Below, piece by piece: positions 19,739 to 27,066 of a DNA stretch of 64,000 nucleotides. A program made the position numbers and the translations under genes. The DNA is taken from the NCBI GenBank assembly GCA_028714875.1, contig JAQTLN010000018.1:39224-103223 (forward strand), in the 5' to 3' direction. Source of the stretch: Gallionellaceae bacterium. GTDB taxonomy: Bacteria; Pseudomonadota; Gammaproteobacteria; Burkholderiales; Thiobacillaceae. The stretch's first letter is position 1. Every line of letters begins with the position of its first letter. The notes beneath the pieces are model-generated. The model ran no database searches. It saw only the letters and a program-made list of their open reading frames with translations, and was not told where the DNA came from.

Positions 19739-20828
19739 GATTCCCGCAGGTATTGGTCGGATCGACCAGGATCAGTTCCGCGTCGGCCTGACCCAGGCCG
19801 CCAAGGTGGCGCACCGCCTCGACGTAGCGCGGGCTCATCTGCAACACGGTTCGGTTGGGCGGGTGCGGGCGCCCGTGCATGCGCGCCAGGCGCACCAGGG
19901 AGGTGGGCGGCATCGACCATTTCAGGTGGCGCAAGAGGTCGTCGGCCAGATCCGGACGATTGCACACCAGCACCATGTCGCAACCAGCCTGCAAGGCCGC
20001 CTGCGCGCGTTGGGTGATGCCGCCGGCCACGCTGGCGCCTTCCATGGTCAGGTCATCGCTGAAAATCACCCCCTCGAAGCCGTACTGGCCGCGCAGGATT
20101 TCCGTCAGCCAGCGGTGTGAAAAACCGGCCGGATTCGGGTCGACATGCGGATAGATGACATGCGCGGGCATGATGCCGGCCAGCCCCAGGTCGATCAGGT
20201 GGCGGAACGGCTGGAGGTCGCTGAATTCCATATCGGTCAGGCCGCGCTCATCCACCGGCACCGCCAGATGCGAATCCGCCGCGACAAAACCATGGCCGGG
20301 AAAATGTTTGCCCACCGCGCTCATGCCGGCTTCGTTCAGGCCCAGGCTGAGCGCGTGCGCCAGATCCGCCACCGCGCGCGGATCGCGGTGGAAGGCGCGG
20401 TCGCCGATCACGCCGCTGTTGCGGTAGTCCAGGTCGAGCACCGGCGTGAAGCTGAAATCCACCCCGATCGAGCGCAGTTCCGCGCCCAGCACATAGCCGG
20501 CGTCGCGCGCCAGGCGGCGGGCGCGTTGCGGATGGCTGTCCCACACATCGCCGATGGCGCGCATGGCGGGAATCTGCGTGAATCCGCAACGGAAGCGTTG
20601 CACTCGGCCACCTTCATGATCAATGCCGATCAACAGGTGCGGGGAGCGTAGGGCGTGAATTTCCCGGCAAAGGGCGGCAACCTGTTCCGGACTTTCGTAA
20701 TTACGCTTGAACAGGATCACACCGCCGATCGACGGGTGCCGCAGGCGTTGCCGCTCGTCGTCGGTCAGGGTGAAGCCCGCGACATCGGCCATCACCGGCC
20801 CGAGCGGGAGGTGGTTGGCCAGGATCAT
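19731..20828 (-). CDS. nagZ: Beta-N-acetylglucosaminidase
   Basis: A 365-residue cytoplasmic glycoside hydrolase family 3 enzyme that removes GlcNAc from anhydromuropeptides during peptidoglycan recycling. Seen: LLIGIDHEGGRVQRFR, GKHFPGHG followed by DSH (the catalytic His/Asp dyad) and the nucleophile Asp in FSDDLTMEG. The start ATG overlaps the acpS stop (ATGA), supporting translational coupling. The last two to three codons lie in the 71-bp repeat array, so the C-terminus may have been reshaped by repeat expansion. Slightly longer than E. coli NagZ. Confidence 0.95.
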   Translation of the reverse strand: MILANHLPLGPVMADVAGFTLTDDERQRLRHPSIGGVILFKRNYESPEQVAALCREIHALRSPHLLIGIDHEGGRVQRFRCGFTQIPAMRAIGDVWDSHPQRARRLARDAGYVLGAELRSIGVDFSFTPVLDLDYRNSGVIGDRAFHRDPRAVADLAHALSLGLNEAGMSAVGKHFPGHGFVAADSHLAVPVDERGLTDMEFSDLQPFRHLIDLGLAGIMPAHVIYPHVDPNPAGFSHRWLTEILRGQYGFEGVIFSDDLTMEGASVAGGITQRAQAALQAGCDMVLVCNRPDLADDLLRHLKWSMPPTSLVRLARMHGRPHPPNRTVLQMSPRYVEAVRHLGGLGQADAELILVDPTNTCGNRG

Positions 20829-21205
20829 TTCTCCTCCACCACGACGTAGGCGACCACATAGTCGCGTTCGTCGGAAATCGACAGATGCACCCGCCCCATG
20901 CGCCGTTCCCGCATCCAGGTGGCCAGTTCCGGCGAGAAGGAAAAACCGGGGCGGCCCAGCTTGTCATGCACCACGCTGAGCGCGGTCAGCATCACCGGCG
21001 CCCGCATCCCGGTGCCGACCGCTTTGGAAAACGCCTCCTTGGCGGCGAAGCGCTTGGTCAGAAACACATCCTTGTCACGCGCTTCGGCATATTCACCCCA
21101 CTCTTCCGGGGACAGCATGCGCTGCGCCAGTTTGCCGCCATAGCGCGCATGCACCTCGCTCATGCGGCGTATCCCCGCGATATCCGTGCCGATGCCATAG
21201 ATCAT
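20825..21205 (-). CDS. acpS: Holo-[acyl-carrier-protein] synthase
   Basis: A 126-residue enzyme that transfers 4'-phosphopantetheine from CoA to acyl carrier protein. Typical features are the start MIYGIGTDIAGIRRM with the metal-binding Asp, and FAAKEAFSKAVGTGM with the second acidic ligand. It overlaps both neighbours by 4 bp (ATGA at each end), giving a tight EI24-acpS-nagZ operon. Confidence 0.95.
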   Translation of the reverse strand: MIYGIGTDIAGIRRMSEVHARYGGKLAQRMLSPEEWGEYAEARDKDVFLTKRFAAKEAFSKAVGTGMRAPVMLTALSVVHDKLGRPGFSFSPELATWMRERRMGRVHLSISDERDYVVAYVVVEEK

Positions 21206-21927
21206 GCCGTCGCCTCCTGCCTGATGCGCGCGAGTCGCGCCAGGGCATAGTGGGTGAAGGCCAGACCCATGTAAACCGGGGCGAAAAAGTTGATTACCGG
21301 CACCAGATGCAGCAACCCGAGGAAAGCCGCCAGACCATACAGCGGCCAGCCACCTTCCGCGCGCAGCATCGCCAGTTCCTCTTTCGAGGCGTGTTCCGCC
21401 AGCGCGTCATAAAGGAATAAACGCTGGTTCAGCCAGGCATTGAGAATGATCGCGACCCCAACGCCGAACGGCCCCAGCAGCCAGAACGGCAAGGTGATCA
21501 GCCAGACCAGAAGATAGATCGCCAACGCGAACAGGCTGTTGCCGAGGCTGCCGAGAAAGCTGCCGCCATACTGCCGCCCCAGCCCCGGGTAATAACGATG
21601 CGCCACCACACTCAACAGGATGGGCATGAAGATCAGCGAGGTAATGAACAACGCGGTGACGTAAATCGCCGGCAACAGCAGCAGGATCAATACCGTATAG
21701 GCGCCCATCCCGACCACCCAGCCGGCGAGGGTCGGCCCCACCCAGCCCGGCAAGGGCGAATCGTTGAACACCCCTTCCAGCCCCGCCACCCAGACCGTCC
21801 CGAACCCCCAGAACAGGCCGCCCCACAGCATCAAGGCCAGCAACATGGGCAGGAACATGATGGTGAGCACTCGCGGTCGCATGAGATCGACGGCGGCGCG
21901 GCGGAGGATTTCGAAGAGAGAGGCCAT
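21202..21927 (-). CDS. EI24/CysZ-like membrane protein
   Basis: A 241-residue inner-membrane protein with about six hydrophobic segments and the EI24-domain pattern. An N-terminal LFEILRRAAVDLMRPRVL precedes the first helix. Later come LPFWLLGPFG, an NAWLNQRLFLYDALAEHAS segment and a C-terminal LLHLVPVINFFAPVYMGLAF. Members include the CysZ sulfate permease, but most are uncharacterised, so a substrate should not be assumed. First gene of the acpS-nagZ operon. Confidence 0.82.
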   Translation of the reverse strand: MASLFEILRRAAVDLMRPRVLTIMFLPMLLALMLWGGLFWGFGTVWVAGLEGVFNDSPLPGWVGPTLAGWVVGMGAYTVLILLLLPAIYVTALFITSLIFMPILLSVVAHRYYPGLGRQYGGSFLGSLGNSLFALAIYLLVWLITLPFWLLGPFGVGVAIILNAWLNQRLFLYDALAEHASKEELAMLRAEGGWPLYGLAAFLGLLHLVPVINFFAPVYMGLAFTHYALARLARIRQEATA

Positions 21928-22072
21928 GTAAAGGTGTGGTTTTTCGGAAGGATTCAGGGATGTGTCGTTTCGACGGCCGCGATTCTACCTACCCGCGCGA
22001 AGACGCTGAAATCTGCTTGCTCGACTGGGTGGGGGCCGGTTCATGCCAGAGTGCCCATTGACCAATGGCAGG

Positions 22073-22146
22073 CATGTGGCGCCGGCGTCTCACCGGCATC
22101 GTTCTTCTGATCAGCCCCACGAAGCCGGCGAGACGCCGGCGCTACA
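22073..22146. repeat. 74-bp palindromic repeat, family A copy 2
   Basis: The arms GCGCCGGCGTCTCACCGGC and GCCGGCGAGACGCCGGCGC form an inverted repeat around a core whose reverse complement reads GGCTGATCAGAAGAACGA, the same core as copies 1 and 3 but inverted. It lies in the 365-bp stretch 21928-22292 upstream of the EI24 gene. I see nothing else recognisable in that stretch. Confidence 0.85.
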
Positions 22147-22292
22147 GGGCAGGCCGCCGCCATAGCTTAGGCTCATGGACAATTCGGGTTCATGCCAAAT
22201 CCCGCGAAAAATTCACAGCCGTATCGTTTGGTTCCAGCTCCTCCGGGCTTGAAATCAACCGATCTGGCGAAGCTGATTTTTCATGGGGCACT

Positions 22293-25200
22293 TCAGTAGT
22301 ACTGCCGAATGTAGCTGTAAGCCTTCTCGAACAATTCCTCGTCGGCGTGCAGCCGGTATTTGAACAGCGTCTTGCGCAGGGCCTGCTTCACCAGCCGCTC
22401 ACCGGCGCTGGTGGCCTGCCAGCCATCGAAGCGGACCTGGCGCACGATCTCGTCGATGTCCGCCACCACCCGTTCCACCAGGATCGGCGTCTCGGCGGTC
22501 TTCACCTCGTTGAATAGATCGGTCAGCGCCGCCTTGCCGCGATCCTCGTCCTCCTCGGGCGGGGTTTCCTTCTCGGCCTGCAACACCTCCCTGGCCAGTT
22601 GCAGCAAGGCTTTCAGGAATTCCACGCTGTTCAGCACGCCGGACTCGAAGCGGTCGCGCAGCGCATCCAGGCGTTCCGACAACGCCTTGAACTTCGGATT
22701 GCCCAGATGCCGGCGCAGCCGCCGCGCCACCTTGATCTCGATTTCCTTGGTCTTGTTCGGATTGGAGAGCACCGCTTCCAGCAGGTCCGCGTCCAGCACC
22801 AGGGTATCCAGGTCATCGCGCACGGCGTCCACATGCACGTTCTGGTGGATCAGTTCGATGGTCTTCGCGCCCAGCGCATGCCAGATCAGCTTGCCGTGGC
22901 CGCTGGAAGGCCGCACCGACTGATACACCTGGGACAGCCATTTGTAGTCCCGCTCGTATTGGCCCAACACCGGGTCCGGCGAAATCGCCTCCCACAGCTT
23001 GCCGAGCAGGCTGTAGGCGGCGGCGAAGTGGTCGCGCACTTCGTTGTTCGGCAGGCATTGCTGGGCGGCGATCAGGCCCTCGTAGCCTTCCACGCCGCGA
23101 TCCACGCCGGCGAAGAAGGCCAGACACTTCTGCATCGCCTCCGGCAGCCGGTCCTTCAATTCCTGAATGTTGGACACCACGGCGGTGATGCCCTTCTCGT
23201 CGAACTCCAGGGCGCGGGCCACGTCGTCGAAGATGCCCAGGTAATCGACGATCAGGCCGTGAGTCTTCTGTTCCGAGTAGGTGCGGTTCACCCGGCAGAT
23301 GGCCTGCAACAAGGTGTGGTCGCGCAGCGGCTTGTCGAGATACATCGCCTGCAAGATCGGCGCGTCGAAGCCGGTGAGCAGCTTGGCGGTGACGATCAAC
23401 AGCTGCAACGGGTCGCCGGGGTCGCGGAAGCGGTCGAGCAGCCGCTCCTCCTCGTCGCGGCCACGGGCGAAGGGCTTGTAGGCCAGCTCGTTGCTGTTCA
23501 CCGTCATCACCACAGCGCTGGCCTCGGGCGGCAGCAGCTTGTCCAGTTCGGCCTTGTAGAGCAGACAGGATTCGCGGTCGAAGGTGACGATCTGGCCCTT
23601 GAAGCCGTTCGGTTCCACCTTGTTCCGGAAGTGCTGAACGATGTCCTCGCACACCCGGCGGATGCGTTCCGGTGTTTTCACCAGCACCGACATGCGGGCG
23701 GCGGTCTTGCCCAGGGTGTCGCGGTCCAGATCGGAGAGGCCGCCGGTCATCTCCTTGAAAGCGGCGTCGATGGCGGCCTTGTCGATGTGCAGTTCCAGCA
23801 GGCGCGGCTCGAAGTGCAGCTTCAGCGTCGCGCCGTCGCGGATCGACTCCTCGAAGCCATAGCGGCTGAGGTAGCCCTTTTCGTCCTCGTCGGCGCCGAA
23901 GGCATAGAAGGTGTTGCGGTCGAAGCGGTTGATGGGGGTGCCGGTGAGGCCGAACAGAAAGGCGTTGGGCAGTGCGTCGCGCATCTTGCGGCCGAGGTCG
24001 CCTTCCTGGGTGCGGTGCGCTTCGTCCACCAGGGCGATGATGTTGCCGCGCGGGTTCAGCACCCCATCGGCTTCAGTGTCCACATCCGCGAACTTGAAGA
24101 TGGTGGTGATGATGATCTTGCGCACGTCCTGGGCCAGCAGTTGCCGCAGCTTCTCGCGGCTGTCCGCCTTCTCCAGGTTGGGGATGTCCGCCCCGGTGAA
24201 GGTGCCGGTGATCTGGGTATCCAGGTCGATGCGGTCCACCACGATCAGCACCGTCGGGTTTTTCAGGCGCGGGTGCAGACGCAGCTTCTGCGCCGCGAAC
24301 ACCATCAGCAACGACTTGCCGGACCCCTGGAAATGCCAGATCAGGCCCTTGCGCGGCGCGCCCGCCAGCACCCGCTCGACGATCTTGTTGGCCGCCTCGT
24401 ATTGCTGGTAACGGCAGATGATCTTGATGCGGCGCCGCTTCTTGTCGGTGGCGAACAGGGTGAAGCTGGCGAGGATGTCCAGCACCACATGCGGCCGCAA
24501 CATGCTCTCGGCGGCACGTTGCAGGCCCGACAGTTCCCCTCTCCCCCCGGGAGAGGGGTTAGGGGTGAGGGAGCGCAGCCCCCCGGGAGAGGGGTTAGGG
24601 GTGAGGGCTTTTCTCCCTTCTCCCCCCGGGAGAAGGGCCGGGGATGAGGGAAGCTTTTCTAGTGCCCGCCAAACAGCCTCCAGTACCGCCTCGGTGTTTT
24701 GCAGTACATCGTTGTTCCAGAACCGCAGCACCCGTATGCCCTGCCGCGACAGAAACGCCGTGCGCTCATCGTCCCGCGCCGTCCGCTCGACGTGCTGACC
24801 ACCGTCCAGCTCCACCGCCAGGCGGGCTTCATGACAATAGAAATCCAGCACGAAGGGTGCGACGGGATGTTGGCGCCGGAACTTCATGCCGCGCAGGCGG
24901 CGGTCGCGCAACAACCTCCAGATCAACTGTTCGGCATCGGTCTGGCCCTGCCGCAATTGCCGCGCGAAGGCTTTGAGGTCGTCGGGTAGGGGGTCGTGTC
25001 TTTCCCTCACCCCCGACCCCTCTCCCGGAGGGCTGCGCTCCCTCACCCCCAGCCCCTCTCCCGGAGGGAGAGGGGAGTCCGGACGCCACGGCCCCCAATC
25101 TTTCACCGGCAGGCCGAGGGAACCGTAGTGGTACTCCTTGCCCTCGGTGGCCACCGAGAACACGTTGCAGACGAACAGTTCCGGCACGGACTTCTCGTAG

Positions 25201-25898
25201 TCGTCATGCACCTGTAGTGCGCCATCCACCCAGCTCACCGCCGCCCGCGTCGGCGTCTTCGCCTCGATCAGCACCAGGGGGAAGCCGTTGACCAGCAGCA
25301 CCAGATCGGCGCGGCGCTCGGCATATTTACTCCCCTCTCCCCCTGGGAGAGGGGCCGGGGGTGAGGGTGGGCCAGCGCGGAAAGTGAACTGCTGGGTGAC
25401 GACGTACTGGTTCTGGTCGAGCCCCGAACTTGCCGAAGGATCGAAGTCGATCAGCCGCACCGGCACATGCGCGTTGTTCTCGCCGAAAGGCATGGAGCGC
25501 TCGCCGCGCAGCCAGGCGGTCATTTCCTCGTTGGCGCGAATCAGGCCGTCGGAACGCACCGAGAGAACGATGGCGCGCAGCCGGTACAACACCTCGTCGG
25601 CCAGATCGGGCCGGGCGGCGATTTCCGGGTTGAGGCGGATCAGCGCCTCCCTCACCCAGGGCTCGACGAAGGCATCCTGGGGCTGGCGGGGAATGTCGGC
25701 GCCGGCAACTCGGTGCCAGCCGAGGCCCCTCACCCCCGGCCGCTCTCCCGGTGGGAGAGGGGAGTAGTGCGCCCGCGGTTGCTGGACGCCAGTAAAGCCC
25801 CTCTCCCCCTGGGAGAAGGGTTGGGGTGAGGGAGATTTGGCCAGACCGGAGAGCAGGTCGTGGAGGTAGGCTTCGACGGTGTTGGATTCATTAAACAT
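22293..25898 (-). CDS. hsdR: Type I restriction enzyme R subunit with inserted DUF559 domain
   Basis: About 1201 residues from MFNESNTVEAYL. It is the nuclease/translocase of a type I system. The nuclease core RADLVLL...VLIEAKTP (near residues 190-210) keeps the D-ExK residues. Walker A QGSGKSLL (around 528), the DEAH box LVDEAHRTQ and FGLTGTP mark the helicase. Unusual in-frame inserts: residues 23-58 and 178-190 are translated palindromic repeats (PLPPGE/PAPLPGGEG types), and residues 275-455 are a cassette with an intact DUF559 Vsr-like nuclease domain (about 300-415) between two repeat blocks, in the nuclease-helicase linker. The frame is open throughout. It overlaps hsdS by 8 bp. Whether restriction is active is unknown. 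Confidence 0.92.
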   Translation of the reverse strand: MFNESNTVEAYLHDLLSGLAKSPSPQPFSQGERGFTGVQQPRAHYSPLPPGERPGVRGLGWHRVAGADIPRQPQDAFVEPWVREALIRLNPEIAARPDLADEVLYRLRAIVLSVRSDGLIRANEEMTAWLRGERSMPFGENNAHVPVRLIDFDPSASSGLDQNQYVVTQQFTFRAGPPSPPAPLPGGEGSKYAERRADLVLLVNGFPLVLIEAKTPTRAAVSWVDGALQVHDDYEKSVPELFVCNVFSVATEGKEYHYGSLGLPVKDWGPWRPDSPLPPGEGLGVRERSPPGEGSGVRERHDPLPDDLKAFARQLRQGQTDAEQLIWRLLRDRRLRGMKFRRQHPVAPFVLDFYCHEARLAVELDGGQHVERTARDDERTAFLSRQGIRVLRFWNNDVLQNTEAVLEAVWRALEKLPSSPALLPGGEGRKALTPNPSPGGLRSLTPNPSPGGRGELSGLQRAAESMLRPHVVLDILASFTLFATDKKRRRIKIICRYQQYEAANKIVERVLAGAPRKGLIWHFQGSGKSLLMVFAAQKLRLHPRLKNPTVLIVVDRIDLDTQITGTFTGADIPNLEKADSREKLRQLLAQDVRKIIITTIFKFADVDTEADGVLNPRGNIIALVDEAHRTQEGDLGRKMRDALPNAFLFGLTGTPINRFDRNTFYAFGADEDEKGYLSRYGFEESIRDGATLKLHFEPRLLELHIDKAAIDAAFKEMTGGLSDLDRDTLGKTAARMSVLVKTPERIRRVCEDIVQHFRNKVEPNGFKGQIVTFDRESCLLYKAELDKLLPPEASAVVMTVNSNELAYKPFARGRDEEERLLDRFRDPGDPLQLLIVTAKLLTGFDAPILQAMYLDKPLRDHTLLQAICRVNRTYSEQKTHGLIVDYLGIFDDVARALEFDEKGITAVVSNIQELKDRLPEAMQKCLAFFAGVDRGVEGYEGLIAAQQCLPNNEVRDHFAAAYSLLGKLWEAISPDPVLGQYERDYKWLSQVYQSVRPSSGHGKLIWHALGAKTIELIHQNVHVDAVRDDLDTLVLDADLLEAVLSNPNKTKEIEIKVARRLRRHLGNPKFKALSERLDALRDRFESGVLNSVEFLKALLQLAREVLQAEKETPPEEDEDRGKAALTDLFNEVKTAETPILVERVVADIDEIVRQVRFDGWQATSAGERLVKQALRKTLFKYRLHADEELFEKAYSYIRQYY
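24535..25076 (-). mobile_element. DUF559 nuclease cassette with 73-bp inverted repeats
   Basis: A 542-bp block inside hsdR. Its ends, 24535-24607 and 25004-25076, are inverted repeats of 73 bp that match at 67 positions by my hand alignment. The interior (minus strand) encodes a DUF559 endonuclease-like domain with QTDAEQLIWRLLRDRR, KFRRQHPVAPFVLDFYC and AVELDGGQH; the Asp, Glu and Asp expected of the Vsr-like fold are present. A third repeat unit lies just inside the left end (24613-24650). There is no separate start codon near the domain; it is read as part of HsdR. Mobility is inferred from the bounded structure; no target-site duplication was identified. Confidence 0.75.
25331..25367. repeat. 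Single GC-rich palindromic unit inside hsdR
   Basis: One copy of the 36-bp unit (CCCCTCTCC...GGGAGAGGGG...GTGAGGG). It is translated in frame as PPAPLPGGEG between the strands QQFTFRAG and ADLVLLVNG of the HsdR nuclease core. Same family as the units at 24535, 25004, 25727 and 30786. Confidence 0.85.
25727..25832. repeat. Inverted pair of GC-rich palindromic units in hsdR 5' end
   Basis: Two copies of the 36-bp unit in opposite orientation (25727-25762 and 25798-25832) enclose about 35 bp, forming a 106-bp MITE-like block. On the minus strand it is translated as PSPQPFSQGERG ... SPLPPGERPGVRG, inserted between LLSGLAK and the conserved-looking region after GWHRVAGADIP of HsdR. Confidence 0.85.
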
Positions 25899-27066
25899 CG
25901 ACCGCTCCCTTGAGCATATCCTGCCTAGCTGCTGCGAATTGAAGCAGGGTGTCAATCTTCCGGGTGATTACGGAGCAAATCCCCTGGCTGATTCCATCGA
26001 GTTCGTTTGCGAGTTCGACCTGCTGGTCCAGATCACATGAGGGGATCGTCACCTTTCGAAGATCGGCCAAGTTAATCCCCTGCACCGCAAGTCCCATCGT
26101 GTTGGCTTTTACTTGGGACACTGCGTTTGGCGACTCAAGCATGTAGCGCACATAGCGCGGATCAAAATTTGAGCTAATCGTTAGTCGAGCCGTATCCTGG
26201 GTAATCTGTGCGCCCTCGAGCGTATCTGGCACAAATGCCATACGACCAACTGTCCCTCTGATGGAGAAAAGCAAGTCACCAGGGAGCAACCTTGATCGCC
26301 TGTAATCTTTCTCGATCTCGGGCGATGTCAGCAGTAGGTCGCCTTCAATAACAACACCGTCAGGAAAATCCCTGACTTTGATGACAGGAATACCCCCCTT
26401 ATAGGGCAAACCGGGCTTCACAATCCCGTACGTGATCGGTCTGCCGTCGGCTACGACAGACTCAAGATTGACTGTGTTGTATTTCCTGATTGCTTCCGCT
26501 CTATCGAACAGAAGGGATTTGCGAAGCACCCTGGCCGACGCCTCCAAATTCTGAAGCGCACCCAATGTGTCCATGTACCCTTGGAGAATGGCAACCAGTC
26601 GCCGCTGCTCCTCCATCGGCGGCAACGCAAATTCAAAACCCGCCAAACTCGTCCAGTTGGTGCGCGGGCTCAAACTCCCCGCCGAAGTCCCCACCGCGTG
26701 CTCGAAGAAGGCATCGGTCTGGCAGATGAACGGCAGCAATTCCGGCAGCAGAACGCTCGCGTCCAGGCTCTCCAGCACGTAGATGTCACCCGAGCACACC
26801 CCGGAAAAATCGGCCACCGCCACCTTGCGCTGATAGGCGCGGCGCTTGCCGAACAACACCTGCCCCGGCTGGAACACGCTGGTGAACGTCACCCCGTCCG
26901 CCACGTTGCCCCAACGGCGTATGCGCAGGTCGCCCGGTTCCAGATGTTCCAGGCCCACATACCGCTCAATGCCCTCGGCCAGCGGATCGGCACAGCGCGC
27001 CTTGGACAGGCGCACCACCTCGCCAAACTTCACCCGCCGCCGGCCAGGCTTCAACCCTTTATTCAC
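25891..27066 (-). CDS. hsdS: Type I restriction specificity subunit
   Basis: A 391-residue S subunit (GTG start at 27066). It has the usual two half-repeats, each a target-recognition domain followed by a helical spacer. The first TRD ends in GFEFALPPMEEQRRLVAIL, the second in VTIPSCDLDQQVELANEL, both typical Pro-x-x-x-Q-x-x-[IL] junctions. Each half-site bound by a TRD gives the bipartite target; the sequence cannot be predicted from here. It overlaps the upstream AlbA_2 gene by 8 bp and hsdR by 8 bp, so all three are one operon. Confidence 0.92.
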   Translation of the reverse strand: MNKGLKPGRRRVKFGEVVRLSKARCADPLAEGIERYVGLEHLEPGDLRIRRWGNVADGVTFTSVFQPGQVLFGKRRAYQRKVAVADFSGVCSGDIYVLESLDASVLLPELLPFICQTDAFFEHAVGTSAGSLSPRTNWTSLAGFEFALPPMEEQRRLVAILQGYMDTLGALQNLEASARVLRKSLLFDRAEAIRKYNTVNLESVVADGRPITYGIVKPGLPYKGGIPVIKVRDFPDGVVIEGDLLLTSPEIEKDYRRSRLLPGDLLFSIRGTVGRMAFVPDTLEGAQITQDTARLTISSNFDPRYVRYMLESPNAVSQVKANTMGLAVQGINLADLRKVTIPSCDLDQQVELANELDGISQGICSVITRKIDTLLQFAAARQDMLKGAVDV

